In this document: piece by piece, positions 6,294 through 13,172 of the stretch
Position numbering within the stretch: the stretch's first letter is position 1
Layout: every line of letters starts with the position of its first letter
NCBI GenBank assembly: GCA_030151565.1
Contig: JASLDM010000076.1
Location: forward strand, 1 to 14,741
Source: Flavobacterium sp.
Lineage (GTDB): Bacteria; Bacteroidota; Bacteroidia; Flavobacteriales; Flavobacteriaceae
Reading direction: 5' to 3'
DNA length: 14,741 nt
Notes under the pieces: model-generated
Seen by the model: only the letters and a program-made list of their open reading frames with translations
Databases searched by the model: none
Told to the model about the DNA's origin: nothing
Position numbers and translations under genes: made by a program

Positions 6294-7232
6294 TTAAAAA
6301 TGATATACAACTTCTAACTTATAATCTTTTAGCGCTTCCTTAGCTTTATCTAAATCAGGCGTGAATCCTAGGATATAACCTCCTCCTCCAGACCCACATA
6401 ACTTCAAGTAGTAATCATTGCTTTCAATACCTTGCTCCCAAACTTTATGAAATTGTTCTGGAATCATAGGCTTAAAATTATTAAACACAACCTTCGATAA
6501 CGATTTCGTATTTGAGAACAACGATTTTAAATCTCCTTTTAAAAAATTCTCAATACAAGCATCAGTATATTTAACAAACTGATCTTTCAACATTTTACGA
6601 AAGCCATGATCTTTCAAATTCTCCATAAATATAGTAACCATAGGAGCTGTCTCACCCACAATACCAGAATCAATCAAAAAAACAGCACCTTTACCTTCTA
6701 AACTTTGAGAAGGAATGCCTGTAGGCTCGATATGATCTTTTGAATTGATTAGAATAGGTAAACTCAAATAACTATTTAAAGGATCTAAACCAGAACTTGT
6801 ACCATGAAAAAAAGATTCCATCTCTCCAAAAATCGTTTTCAATTGCAACAACTTTTCACGAGTTAGATTCTCTAAAACGGTTATTTTATCCTGAGCATAT
6901 TGGTCATAAATTGCCGCAACTAAAGCGCCACTACTTCCAACTCCATAGCCTTGAGGAATACTCGAATCAAAATACAGTCCTTCCGCTACATCACGCTTTA
7001 AGCTTTCAAGATCAAATTGAACTAAAGCTGGTTTTGCCTCTTGTAAATCTGATAAATAGGAAACAAAATTTTGTAGACTTTGATTTGACTTCAAAGCAAT
7101 CCCCGATAAGTTTTGATCCATTTTTAAAGCTCCTTTGTAGAAGTTATAAGGAATAGATAATCCTTTTGAGTCTCGAATGATTCCGTATTCTCCAAAAAGA
7201 AGAATCTTAGAATAAAATAAAGGTCCTTTCAT
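6294..7232 (-). CDS. Mevalonate kinase (GHMP kinase superfamily)
   Basis: The enzyme phosphorylates mevalonate with ATP, the first kinase step of the mevalonate route to isopentenyl diphosphate, in the cytoplasm. The 312-residue protein shows all three GHMP motifs. SKILLFGEYG at 8-17 is motif 1, with the candidate catalytic Lys9. PQGYGVGSSGALVAA at 93-107 is the motif 2 phosphate loop. LCGSGGGGYILGF at 278-290 is motif 3. HGTSSGLDPLNSY at 143-155 corresponds to the HGxPSGxDN segment of mevalonate kinases, with Asp150 as the likely catalytic base. It heads a probable operon with the downstream UbiA prenyltransferase and has a candidate -7 box 23 bp upstream. Diphosphomevalonate decarboxylase lies 2.9 kb further along the same strand. 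Assignment to another GHMP kinase is unlikely given the motif and neighbours. Confidence 0.9.
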   Translation of the reverse strand: MKGPLFYSKILLFGEYGIIRDSKGLSIPYNFYKGALKMDQNLSGIALKSNQSLQNFVSYLSDLQEAKPALVQFDLESLKRDVAEGLYFDSSIPQGYGVGSSGALVAAIYDQYAQDKITVLENLTREKLLQLKTIFGEMESFFHGTSSGLDPLNSYLSLPILINSKDHIEPTGIPSQSLEGKGAVFLIDSGIVGETAPMVTIFMENLKDHGFRKMLKDQFVKYTDACIENFLKGDLKSLFSNTKSLSKVVFNNFKPMIPEQFHKVWEQGIESNDYYLKLCGSGGGGYILGFTPDLDKAKEALKDYKLEVVYHF

Positions 7233-7255
7233 AGCAATAAAAGTATATTTGGTTA

Positions 7256-7263
7256 CAAAAATA
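7256..7263 (-). promoter_or_regulatory. Candidate -7 promoter element for the mevalonate kinase-ubiA operon
   Basis: On the minus strand this reads TATTTTTG, an exact TAnnTTTG match 23 bp before the ATG. No -33 TTTG is evident. Confidence 0.45.
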
Positions 7264-7301
7264 CAACTTTTTTAAGTCGATATAACATTGTTAGCCTTTT
7301 T

Positions 7302-7652
7302 TTAAAGATACTGATTTTTAAATCCGTAAACACAGTGACGGCAACCATTCTGACAACATTGTCCTTTCATTAGATGATATAACTCTGTAAAAACAAAATA
7401 GTTATTTTCCATATAGTAATGAACCCCCTCATCCATTTCACTTCTCTTTTTAGGCAATTCATGTGCCTTTGCATAAGTCACCAAATCATCGAACTTAGAC
7501 AAGCAAGCATTACACAAACACTTATGAAAAGTGCCTCCTAAAAAGTATGTAGTCTCGGGCTGAATACTAACTTTTTTACAATCACACTGAGAAATATCTT
7601 CAGTATTACAAATAATTTCAGTTTTACAATGGGTACAATATGTCTTTTTCAC
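7302..7652 (-). CDS. Cysteine-rich CWC / DUF5522 two-domain protein
   Basis: This small soluble protein of 116 residues has twelve cysteines. The N-terminal part has YCTHC at 5-9, C15, QCDC at 22-25 and CLCNAC at 45-50, the arrangement of cysteine-rich CWC domains. The C-terminal part has VHYYMENNYFVFTELYHL at about 77-94 and QCCQNGCRHCVYGF at 98-111, which matches DUF5522 (related to the eukaryotic oxidoreductase-like domain). Metal binding, zinc or iron-sulfur, is likely but not shown, and no function is established. The start is GTG at 7650-7652: the frame is closed upstream by TAA at 7668-7670 and offers no ATG. A TAATTTTG string overlapping the GTG is probably chance. It follows the COG3014 lipoprotein gene after 22 bp and is likely the last gene of that operon. 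Confidence 0.82.
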   Translation of the reverse strand: MKKTYCTHCKTEIICNTEDISQCDCKKVSIQPETTYFLGGTFHKCLCNACLSKFDDLVTYAKAHELPKKRSEMDEGVHYYMENNYFVFTELYHLMKGQCCQNGCRHCVYGFKNQYL

Positions 7653-7674
7653 AAAATTATTTTTTCTTTAATAT

Positions 7675-9108
7675 TTAACGCAAAGTAGTGTAGTTATAAA
7701 ACTTCAACCCACCTTGTCCATCTATTTCTAAAGTCTCTTGAACTTCCTTTCCATTACTTTGCACCAAGGTAAGAACTATTTCATTTAACCCCTTATGTAA
7801 AGGTATCCTAACATAATTTATTTGCCCAGGAAGGGTTTGCCAGTTTCTTGTATCTGCTTTTTCAGAAAACATACTAAACAATTGTACACCTAACCCTAAT
7901 CCTTCTAAAACAGCATTGTTTTTACCATCAGAAGATTTTGCAGACGATGTTAAGGCATATTCAGCTGCTTTTTTAACCGCAACTCTAGTCAAGATTTCTC
8001 CCATTTCTTTACCCGAACGTTCGTTTAAAGTTTGAATTGCCAATTCATTAACATCTTCTACTTTTTCAAAACTAAAGGTTTGTCCTTGGTTACTAACTTT
8101 TCCTGTTCTGTATAATGGATTTTGAGCTTCATATTTAGGCATTGCAATACGTAAACTATGAACATCTCTCATATTAGCACTTCCTGCAAACCCGAAATCG
8201 AAAGGAATCATTATCCCTCCAATAGCATCAGTAAAAAATAAACTCCCGTTATCTCCTTTTACCAAAGTAAAAAACAAATCCTCTTGTCGTTTAATCGGCG
8301 CTACTCCGTTTTCCCAAAAAAGAACTAATTCCCCACCAGAAGTTACTTCATAATCTTTAAAAGTAGCATTAAACTGCTTCTCGAATTTACGAAGTTCAGA
8401 TGTGAATCCCATTTTATATGCCATTCGCATAACGTCATACTTCAAATTTTCAGGTATAACCACTCCATAATACACTCCGTTTTTAGCTCCATCAAAAACC
8501 TCAACCGCATTTCTATAAGCTATAAAAGCATTATTATAATCCTTATCAGTTTCATAAATAAGCCCTTGTAATATTAACGAAAAAGCATCCTTGGAATATC
8601 GTGAACTTTTCTCATTATACTTATCCCCTTGCAACTTAGTCTGTAAAGTTATACGACGTGCCTCTACAATTGCAGCCTCCGTATTTCCTAAATACAAATA
8701 ATTCAAAGCCTTATAATAATGCAACATAAAAATCTCAAAGTCTTCTCCTTTATAATTCTGCGACATCGGGTTTAAAACAGCCCCAACAATTGCATCACCA
8801 GCATTCTTTAGACCTACTTCATATAATTGATCCGCTTCATTAAAATATTGATTACTAATTTGATATTCTTTGGCTAAATGAGCTATCCGCCCTTTTTCCA
8901 TCAAGAATAAAAGCTTATTTCTAGGCTTTTTTAAAAGTGCATTTTTTTCTAAAGAAGCATCTGCAGCTTTCCAATCATGAGCCTCTACATTTTTGTAATA
9001 CTCTGTAATACGGTCGTGATAAGACGCACAACTAAACACGAAAAACATCAACCCAAATAGAGTTGATGTTTTTAATATTCTAATTGCATTGGTTCTTATG
9101 AAACCCAT
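7675..9108 (-). CDS. COG3014-family lipoprotein with TPR-like N-terminal region
   Basis: The protein is a predicted outer-membrane-anchored lipoprotein of 477 residues. The N-terminus has a hydrophobic signal with lipobox VFSC, giving Cys27 as the lipidated residue. Residues about 30-230 are helical with TPR-like pairs (WKAADASLEKNALLKK, YQISNQYFNEADQLYEVG, YNNAFIAYRNAVEVFDG). The rest (about 270-477) is beta-rich and ends in LHKGLNEIVLTLVQSNGKEVQETLEIDGQG. The layout matches COG3014 proteins, whose function is unknown but which often neighbour LpoB-like genes. I chose ATG 9106-9108 over the TTG one codon upstream that abuts the preceding stop. Only three bases separate it from lpoB, so the two are coupled and likely partners. 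Membership in the family is from recalled pattern, not a search. Confidence 0.8.
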   Translation of the reverse strand: MGFIRTNAIRILKTSTLFGLMFFVFSCASYHDRITEYYKNVEAHDWKAADASLEKNALLKKPRNKLLFLMEKGRIAHLAKEYQISNQYFNEADQLYEVGLKNAGDAIVGAVLNPMSQNYKGEDFEIFMLHYYKALNYLYLGNTEAAIVEARRITLQTKLQGDKYNEKSSRYSKDAFSLILQGLIYETDKDYNNAFIAYRNAVEVFDGAKNGVYYGVVIPENLKYDVMRMAYKMGFTSELRKFEKQFNATFKDYEVTSGGELVLFWENGVAPIKRQEDLFFTLVKGDNGSLFFTDAIGGIMIPFDFGFAGSANMRDVHSLRIAMPKYEAQNPLYRTGKVSNQGQTFSFEKVEDVNELAIQTLNERSGKEMGEILTRVAVKKAAEYALTSSAKSSDGKNNAVLEGLGLGVQLFSMFSEKADTRNWQTLPGQINYVRIPLHKGLNEIVLTLVQSNGKEVQETLEIDGQGGLKFYNYTTLR

Positions 9109-9111
9109 CAA

Positions 9112-9705
9112 TTATCTTTTTACGTGTTTCGCAATCTTTTTATCTCCTATCCAAACAACTTCTCCTGTTTGAATATTTGTCAATTCTAAATCTACTTGAT
9201 AATAAACAACTTTTTGTTTCTTATGAGCATCTACAATCGAATTGATAGATCCTTGTAAAATGTAATCTGCACCATTCTCTAATCCAAATTTTTTCATGGT
9301 AGAAATCGATGCATTTGTTTGTTGATCTGCACGCTCAGCACGTAACTCTTCACGTTTTTTTCCTCCTTGAACTAATCTTACTTTTTGAGATTGAATAAAA
9401 GAACGCTCTACATCTTTCACAAATGTCTCAGCATCAATATGCTCATGACTTTTATTCTGAACCATCCCAACAATTACAACTGGTTTTTTACCTTGATGAT
9501 CTTGTTGATGATTCCCAATCCAAGAACTATTTAAAATAGTTTGCGTCATCTCTTCTGCAACTTCTCTAGAATCAGTATTATTCCAACTTCCACTAATATC
9601 AATAACTTGTTCTGTACTAATACGTGTTACTTGTCTTCCACATGAAGAAATAAAAATCCCTGAAGCCATCAATACGGCTGCTACTGCGATACGTTTCATT
9701 TGCAT
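9112..9705 (-). CDS. LpoB-like lipoprotein (penicillin-binding protein activator family)
   Basis: The 197-residue lipoprotein has a Lys/Arg start, a hydrophobic stretch and the lipobox ISSC (Cys22), after which it would be sorted to the outer membrane. The mature part follows LpoB: DISGSWNNTDSREVAEEM at about 37-54, the strand PVVIVGMVQNKSHEHIDAETF at about 74-94, a charged segment RAERADQQTN, FGLENGADYILQGSIN at about 140-155, and a final strand GEVVWIGDKKIAK. In E. coli LpoB stimulates the peptidoglycan synthase PBP1b. In Bacteroidota the family name is by homology only and a PBP partner is not proven. Starts at 9705 or 9699 (MKRIAV) are both possible. It lies 17 bp after the Tyr-rich gene and abuts the COG3014 gene, so the three form an envelope operon. 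Confidence 0.86.
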   Translation of the reverse strand: MQMKRIAVAAVLMASGIFISSCGRQVTRISTEQVIDISGSWNNTDSREVAEEMTQTILNSSWIGNHQQDHQGKKPVVIVGMVQNKSHEHIDAETFVKDVERSFIQSQKVRLVQGGKKREELRAERADQQTNASISTMKKFGLENGADYILQGSINSIVDAHKKQKVVYYQVDLELTNIQTGEVVWIGDKKIAKHVKR

Positions 9706-9722
9706 ATTTTCTAATTTATTTT

Positions 9723-10094
9723 TTATAATGAAAACCAGAAGTTTCCTGTTCTAAATCCAATACTTGGCATCCAACGACTATAATTATAATAATTTGGATA
9801 ATAACTATAATTTGAACCGTAATAATAATCTGAATAATACCCCCTATTCATTCTCTCTTCATGACGATAAGCTCTACGCAAAGCTTTTCGTTCTTCACGA
9901 GCTTCATACCAATCATACGCTTTATATGTATCTTGAATAGTTGTATTTAAAGTTTGAGTTAACGAATCACTCACTTGAAGATAGTAGCGCATACTTTCCT
10001 CATAATTTGGGTTCTGATCAGCAATTTGCGCCCAAGCTCCATAAGAGAACATAGACAGCATCATAATTCCGAATGTAGTAAGTATGTTTTTCAT
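9723..10094 (-). CDS. Secreted Tyr-rich small protein, unrecognised
   Basis: I do not recognise a family. The 123-residue product begins with a clear signal peptide (MKNILTTFGIMMLSMFSYGAWA, cleavage probably AWA|QI after residue 22). A helical, charged stretch follows (about 30-85, with EAREERKALRRAYRHEERMNR at the end). Residues 86-105 hold eleven tyrosines in twenty positions, broken by Ser, Asn, Gly and Pro. The end, IGFRTGNFWFSL, is aromatic and finishes in a hydrophobic-aromatic pattern reminiscent of a last outer-membrane strand (weak inference). It is expected in the periplasm or at the cell surface. It stands 17 bp upstream of the LpoB-like gene and 50 bp downstream of the decarboxylase gene, with no -7 box between. 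It therefore belongs to the envelope operon and may be read from the mvaD promoter. Confidence 0.75.
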   Translation of the reverse strand: MKNILTTFGIMMLSMFSYGAWAQIADQNPNYEESMRYYLQVSDSLTQTLNTTIQDTYKAYDWYEAREERKALRRAYRHEERMNRGYYSDYYYGSNYSYYPNYYNYSRWMPSIGFRTGNFWFSL

Positions 10095-10144
10095 AGTAAT
10101 GTTTTTTTATAGTAATCAATTCCTATGCCACTTTGTCTTTACAG

Positions 10145-11233
10145 TTACATTTCACTGATTTCCAAAGCTCCAATTCCCATTTCATCTACAATAAAATGGC
10201 TATTTTGACAAAAAACGGCTAACTCATCATTTATCCATTCCAAAACTTGATCTTTGTATTTTTTAGGAAATAACAAATGGACATTAGCTCCCGCGTCCAA
10301 AGTAAAACAAACAGGAACACCTTGCTCTTTTCTATAATTCCAAATGCGCTCAATGATCTGTAGCGTATTGGGTTTCATCAAGATAAAATAAGGCATTGAT
10401 GTCATCATCATTGCATGCAAAGTTAGTGCTTCACTTTCTACTAAAGCTATAAACCCTTCTAAATCACCTTTAGCCAAAATCTCTTTTAAGTTTGAAATAT
10501 GATCGTGGGCTTGTGCAAAGCGCTGTGCCGCATACGGATGATTGTGCATTAACTCATGTCCCACTGAACTCGACACTTGTTTCTCTCCCTTATCTACCAA
10601 TAAAATCACATCTTGAAAATCTTGAAAAACAGGATGAACTTCATCAGAATATGCTACACCACATAAATCGGAACTTCCCGAAACATCTCTGTGTGCTCCC
10701 CAAACCACTATAGATCCTGAAACACTTCGACATGCACTTCCTGAGCCTAATCGTGCTAAAAAAGATGCTTTTTCATTAAAAAAAGTAGCTGTCATACCTG
10801 GAAACAAAGCTTGTTCTAAGGATAAAATATTGACCGCTAAAGCAGCCATTCCTGAAGCAGAAGATGCTATTCCTGAACTATGTGGAAAAGTATTTTCCGT
10901 AGAAATTGTAAAATGATAGTTAAGGAGATAAGGACAATAAGGAACTATGCGTTCAAAAAACTTTTGGATTTTTGGTCTAAAAGAAGGTTTTAACTCTCCA
11001 TCAAAAAATAAATCAAAACTAATCTCATTTTTTTCCTTTGCTACAAAGGCTAGTGTCGTTATTGTTTTACACTCTTTTAGAGTAAAGCTCAACGATGGAT
11101 TTGCTGGTATCTGATTTTCTTTTTTACCCCAATATTTTACCAAAGCAATATTGCTTGGTGCACTCCAAGAAAAACGACCTTCTTTAATAATTTCAGTTGT
11201 AGGTTCTGCTACAAAATAAGTTTCATTTATCAT
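10145..11233 (-). CDS. mvaD: Diphosphomevalonate decarboxylase
   Basis: The enzyme converts mevalonate 5-diphosphate to isopentenyl diphosphate with ATP, the last committed step of the mevalonate pathway. The 362-residue protein shows the diagnostic signature APSNIALVKYWGK at 25-37 and the phosphate loop HSSGIASSASGMAAL at 118-132. RLGSGSACRSVSGSIVVWG at 161-179 corresponds to the decarboxylase-specific segment, and FTLDAGANVHLLF at 310-322 has the catalytic Asp313. The length is slightly above the usual 310-340. ATG 11233 is the first start, and the N-terminal ~20 residues (MINETYFVAEPTTEIIKEG) are normal for Bacteroidota forms. A -7 box lies 46 bp upstream. The downstream envelope genes follow after 50 bp with no clear terminator. 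Mevalonate kinase is 2.9 kb away on the same strand. Confidence 0.95.
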   Translation of the reverse strand: MINETYFVAEPTTEIIKEGRFSWSAPSNIALVKYWGKKENQIPANPSLSFTLKECKTITTLAFVAKEKNEISFDLFFDGELKPSFRPKIQKFFERIVPYCPYLLNYHFTISTENTFPHSSGIASSASGMAALAVNILSLEQALFPGMTATFFNEKASFLARLGSGSACRSVSGSIVVWGAHRDVSGSSDLCGVAYSDEVHPVFQDFQDVILLVDKGEKQVSSSVGHELMHNHPYAAQRFAQAHDHISNLKEILAKGDLEGFIALVESEALTLHAMMMTSMPYFILMKPNTLQIIERIWNYRKEQGVPVCFTLDAGANVHLLFPKKYKDQVLEWINDELAVFCQNSHFIVDEMGIGALEISEM

Positions 11234-11279
11234 AATTATTCCAAACTATCAATGGTTTTCTACTCAAAAAACCTATTTA

Positions 11280-11287
11280 CAAAGATA
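11280..11287 (-). promoter_or_regulatory. Candidate -7 promoter element for mvaD
   Basis: On the minus strand this reads TATCTTTG, an exact TAnnTTTG match, 46 bp before the mvaD ATG. It would give a leader of about 40 nt. No TTTG is seen at -33. Confidence 0.45.
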
Positions 11288-11345
11288 CTTTTTTAATTCT
11301 AAACCTGCCCTTATGCATTGAAGCAAAACTAAGAGCTTACACATT

Positions 11346-11837
11346 CTATTTATTTAAATAATATAAAATCCATTTTTCTAGAGACTCCCTATATTGAATG
11401 GTACAATAATACCCATCAATAGGGTCACTAAAAACAAAGGAGGTTTGCTGCGGCAATTTTTCTTCTGTACGGAGAATTAAAAAATCATTACCGCCTTGAA
11501 TATCTAAAGCATACCATTTCTTAAAATCAATAAAAACAGGCGACGAACGTCTTTGTTTAGACATAACCAATACGTCTATAATATCTTCTTTTAAAAACCA
11601 ACGTTCCTTAAATAGACTCTTATAATAAACCCCCTTTTCTGAAAACTGAAGAGTTATAAAACAGGTTTTATAAATCAAAATCCCGACTACCAATACAAAA
11701 AACGAAGCAATTAAATACAAGAATGTATTTTGACTACTAACAAATAGTATGGTTATGAAAATAAAAATGGGCACTAAAACAAACAACATTAAAATTCGCG
11801 TGCCTCTATTATAAAAAGATATTATTGTTTTTTCCAT
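11346..11837 (-). CDS. Membrane protein with two N-terminal helices and a PH-like soluble domain, unrecognised
   Basis: The 163-residue protein has two hydrophobic segments (about 15-33, ILMLFVLVPIFIFITILFV, and about 38-57, TFLYLIASFFVLVVGILIY). These form a hairpin that leaves both ends in the cytoplasm. Residues about 65-163 are soluble and beta-rich (FSEKGVYYKSLFKERWFLKEDIIDVLV), ending in an amphipathic helix (RESLEKWILYYLNK). This layout resembles bacterial PH-domain (bPH) membrane proteins, but I cannot confirm the family. Its ATG overlaps the TAA of the flavoprotein gene by one base (TAATG at 11835-11839), so the two are translationally coupled. The coupling suggests a functional link or simply operon compaction. 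Confidence 0.72.
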   Translation of the reverse strand: MEKTIISFYNRGTRILMLFVLVPIFIFITILFVSSQNTFLYLIASFFVLVVGILIYKTCFITLQFSEKGVYYKSLFKERWFLKEDIIDVLVMSKQRRSSPVFIDFKKWYALDIQGGNDFLILRTEEKLPQQTSFVFSDPIDGYYCTIQYRESLEKWILYYLNK

Positions 11838-13051
11838 TACTTAATTTTTGATAAAGCTTGAGCCGCAAGAAACCCTGTTGTCCAAGCGTTTTGAAAATTA
11901 AAACCTCCAGTAATTGCATCAATATTTAATATTTCTCCAGCAAAAAAAACATTCGGAAGCAATTTACTTTCCATTGTTTTAAAATTCACTTCTTTCAAAT
12001 CAATTCCTCCCGCTGTAACAAATTCTTCTTTAAAAGTACTTTTTCCATTAACTTTAAAACTCGCATTCGTCAATTGAGAGGCTAAAAGTTGTAATTCCTT
12101 TTTACTAGTATCCGCCCATTTTTTATCAATCGCAATTCCAGCCGCCAAAACAAATCGTTCCCAAAGTCTGTTAGGAAAATCGAAAGGTGATTTCTTACTC
12201 ACCACTTTTTTAGAATGAACTTCTTTCAGTTCTTGAAGCACATTGAGGGCAGAAACTTCTGTTTCATCTGGAAGCCAATTCACACCAAGTAAAAACTGAT
12301 AATTCTTCGCAGATAATTCACGTGCTCCCCAAGCAGACAATCGTAATATTCCTGGACCACTCATTCCCCAATGCGTAATCAACAAAGGTCCGATAGCTTC
12401 TAATCCTGATTCCTTTATTGTTACCGTTGCCAAAGCCGAAACTCCCATTAAATCCTGAATTCTTGAATCTTTTATATTAAACGTAAACAACGAAGGCACT
12501 GGTGTAATAATTCGATGTCCTAATTGAGATAACAAATCCCACATTTTAGGATTACTACCAGAAGCAAACACAATTGCCGAAGTTTCAACTCCTCCTAAAG
12601 TAGTATCAAGCTTCCAACTTGCATCTTTCTGAAACACTTGTTGTACACTACAACTAGTCAACACTTCAATTTTTGCTTTTTGGGCTGATTGCACAAAACA
12701 ATCGATAATAGTTTGCGAGGTATTAGATTCAGGAAACATCCTACCATCAGATTCGATTTTTAATGCTACTCCCCTATCTGAAAACCACCCAATAGTATCT
12801 CCTGAACAAAATTGATGAAAAGGCCCTAGTAACTCTTTTGCACCACGAGGATAAAATTGTGTGAATTCTTTAGGATCAAAACACGCATGAGTTACATTAC
12901 AACGTCCACCACCAGAAATTCGCACTTTTGACAAAACTTCTTTACCACGCTCTATAATCACTACTTTTAATCTCGGATTTTGTTCTGCAATATTTATAGC
13001 AGTAAAAAAACCTGCAGCACCTCCACCGACGACAACCACATCATATCTCAT
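11837..13051 (-). CDS. BaiN/RdsA (HI0933) family NAD(P)/FAD-dependent oxidoreductase
   Basis: The 404-residue flavoprotein has the Rossmann FAD motif VVVGGGAAGFFTAI at 6-19. It also has the family signature RISGGGRCNVTH at 44-55 and the C-terminal FAD motif FFAGEILNIDAITGGFNFQNAWTTG, starting at 369. The AGE, GGFNFQNAW and TG blocks match the HI0933 family. The length is typical (390-420). The name BaiN comes from gut bile-acid metabolism, but most members, including those in free-living flavobacteria, have no known substrate, so a bile-acid role should not be assumed here. The gene is the first of a two-gene operon, with a candidate -7 box about 72 bp upstream, and is divergent from the lipoprotein gene at 13173. 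Confidence 0.92.
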   Translation of the reverse strand: MRYDVVVVGGGAAGFFTAINIAEQNPRLKVVIIERGKEVLSKVRISGGGRCNVTHACFDPKEFTQFYPRGAKELLGPFHQFCSGDTIGWFSDRGVALKIESDGRMFPESNTSQTIIDCFVQSAQKAKIEVLTSCSVQQVFQKDASWKLDTTLGGVETSAIVFASGSNPKMWDLLSQLGHRIITPVPSLFTFNIKDSRIQDLMGVSALATVTIKESGLEAIGPLLITHWGMSGPGILRLSAWGARELSAKNYQFLLGVNWLPDETEVSALNVLQELKEVHSKKVVSKKSPFDFPNRLWERFVLAAGIAIDKKWADTSKKELQLLASQLTNASFKVNGKSTFKEEFVTAGGIDLKEVNFKTMESKLLPNVFFAGEILNIDAITGGFNFQNAWTTGFLAAQALSKIK

Positions 13052-13122
13052 TTTGTTCTATTTAAAAAATCTTATGTTACTGACATTTTTTTATTCCTTA
13101 TAAAAATATATCTTTACGGACA

Positions 13123-13130
13123 CAAATATA
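13123..13130 (-). promoter_or_regulatory. Candidate -7 promoter element for the flavoprotein operon
   Basis: On the minus strand this reads TATATTTG, an exact TAnnTTTG match in the 121-bp divergent intergenic region, 71 bp before the ATG at 13051. For the plus-strand gene only an imperfect TATCTTTA (13109-13116) is present. Confidence 0.4.
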
Positions 13131-13172
13131 CTTACTTGCGATTTGATCTAAATCATCAACCCATAGAAGAAA

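Noticed and set aside
6797..7156. Plus-strand 119-codon open frame antisense to mevalonate kinase
   Set aside because: The opposite strand encodes all mevalonate kinase motifs across this stretch. The frame's composition is not protein-like and it lacks its own signals.
7652..7659. TAATTTTG (-7-like) overlapping the GTG start of the cysteine-rich gene
   Set aside because: A transcript from it would begin inside the coding sequence, past the only available start, so it is taken as chance.
10093..10116. Direct repeat ATAGTAAT at 10093-10100 and 10109-10116 upstream of the Tyr-rich gene
   Set aside because: It is only 8 bp of A+T-rich sequence and partly overlaps the start codon. It is too short to call an operator without comparison to relatives.
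10492..10713. Plus-strand 73-codon open frame antisense to mvaD
   Set aside because: It lies within the conserved decarboxylase sequence and is a shadow frame.
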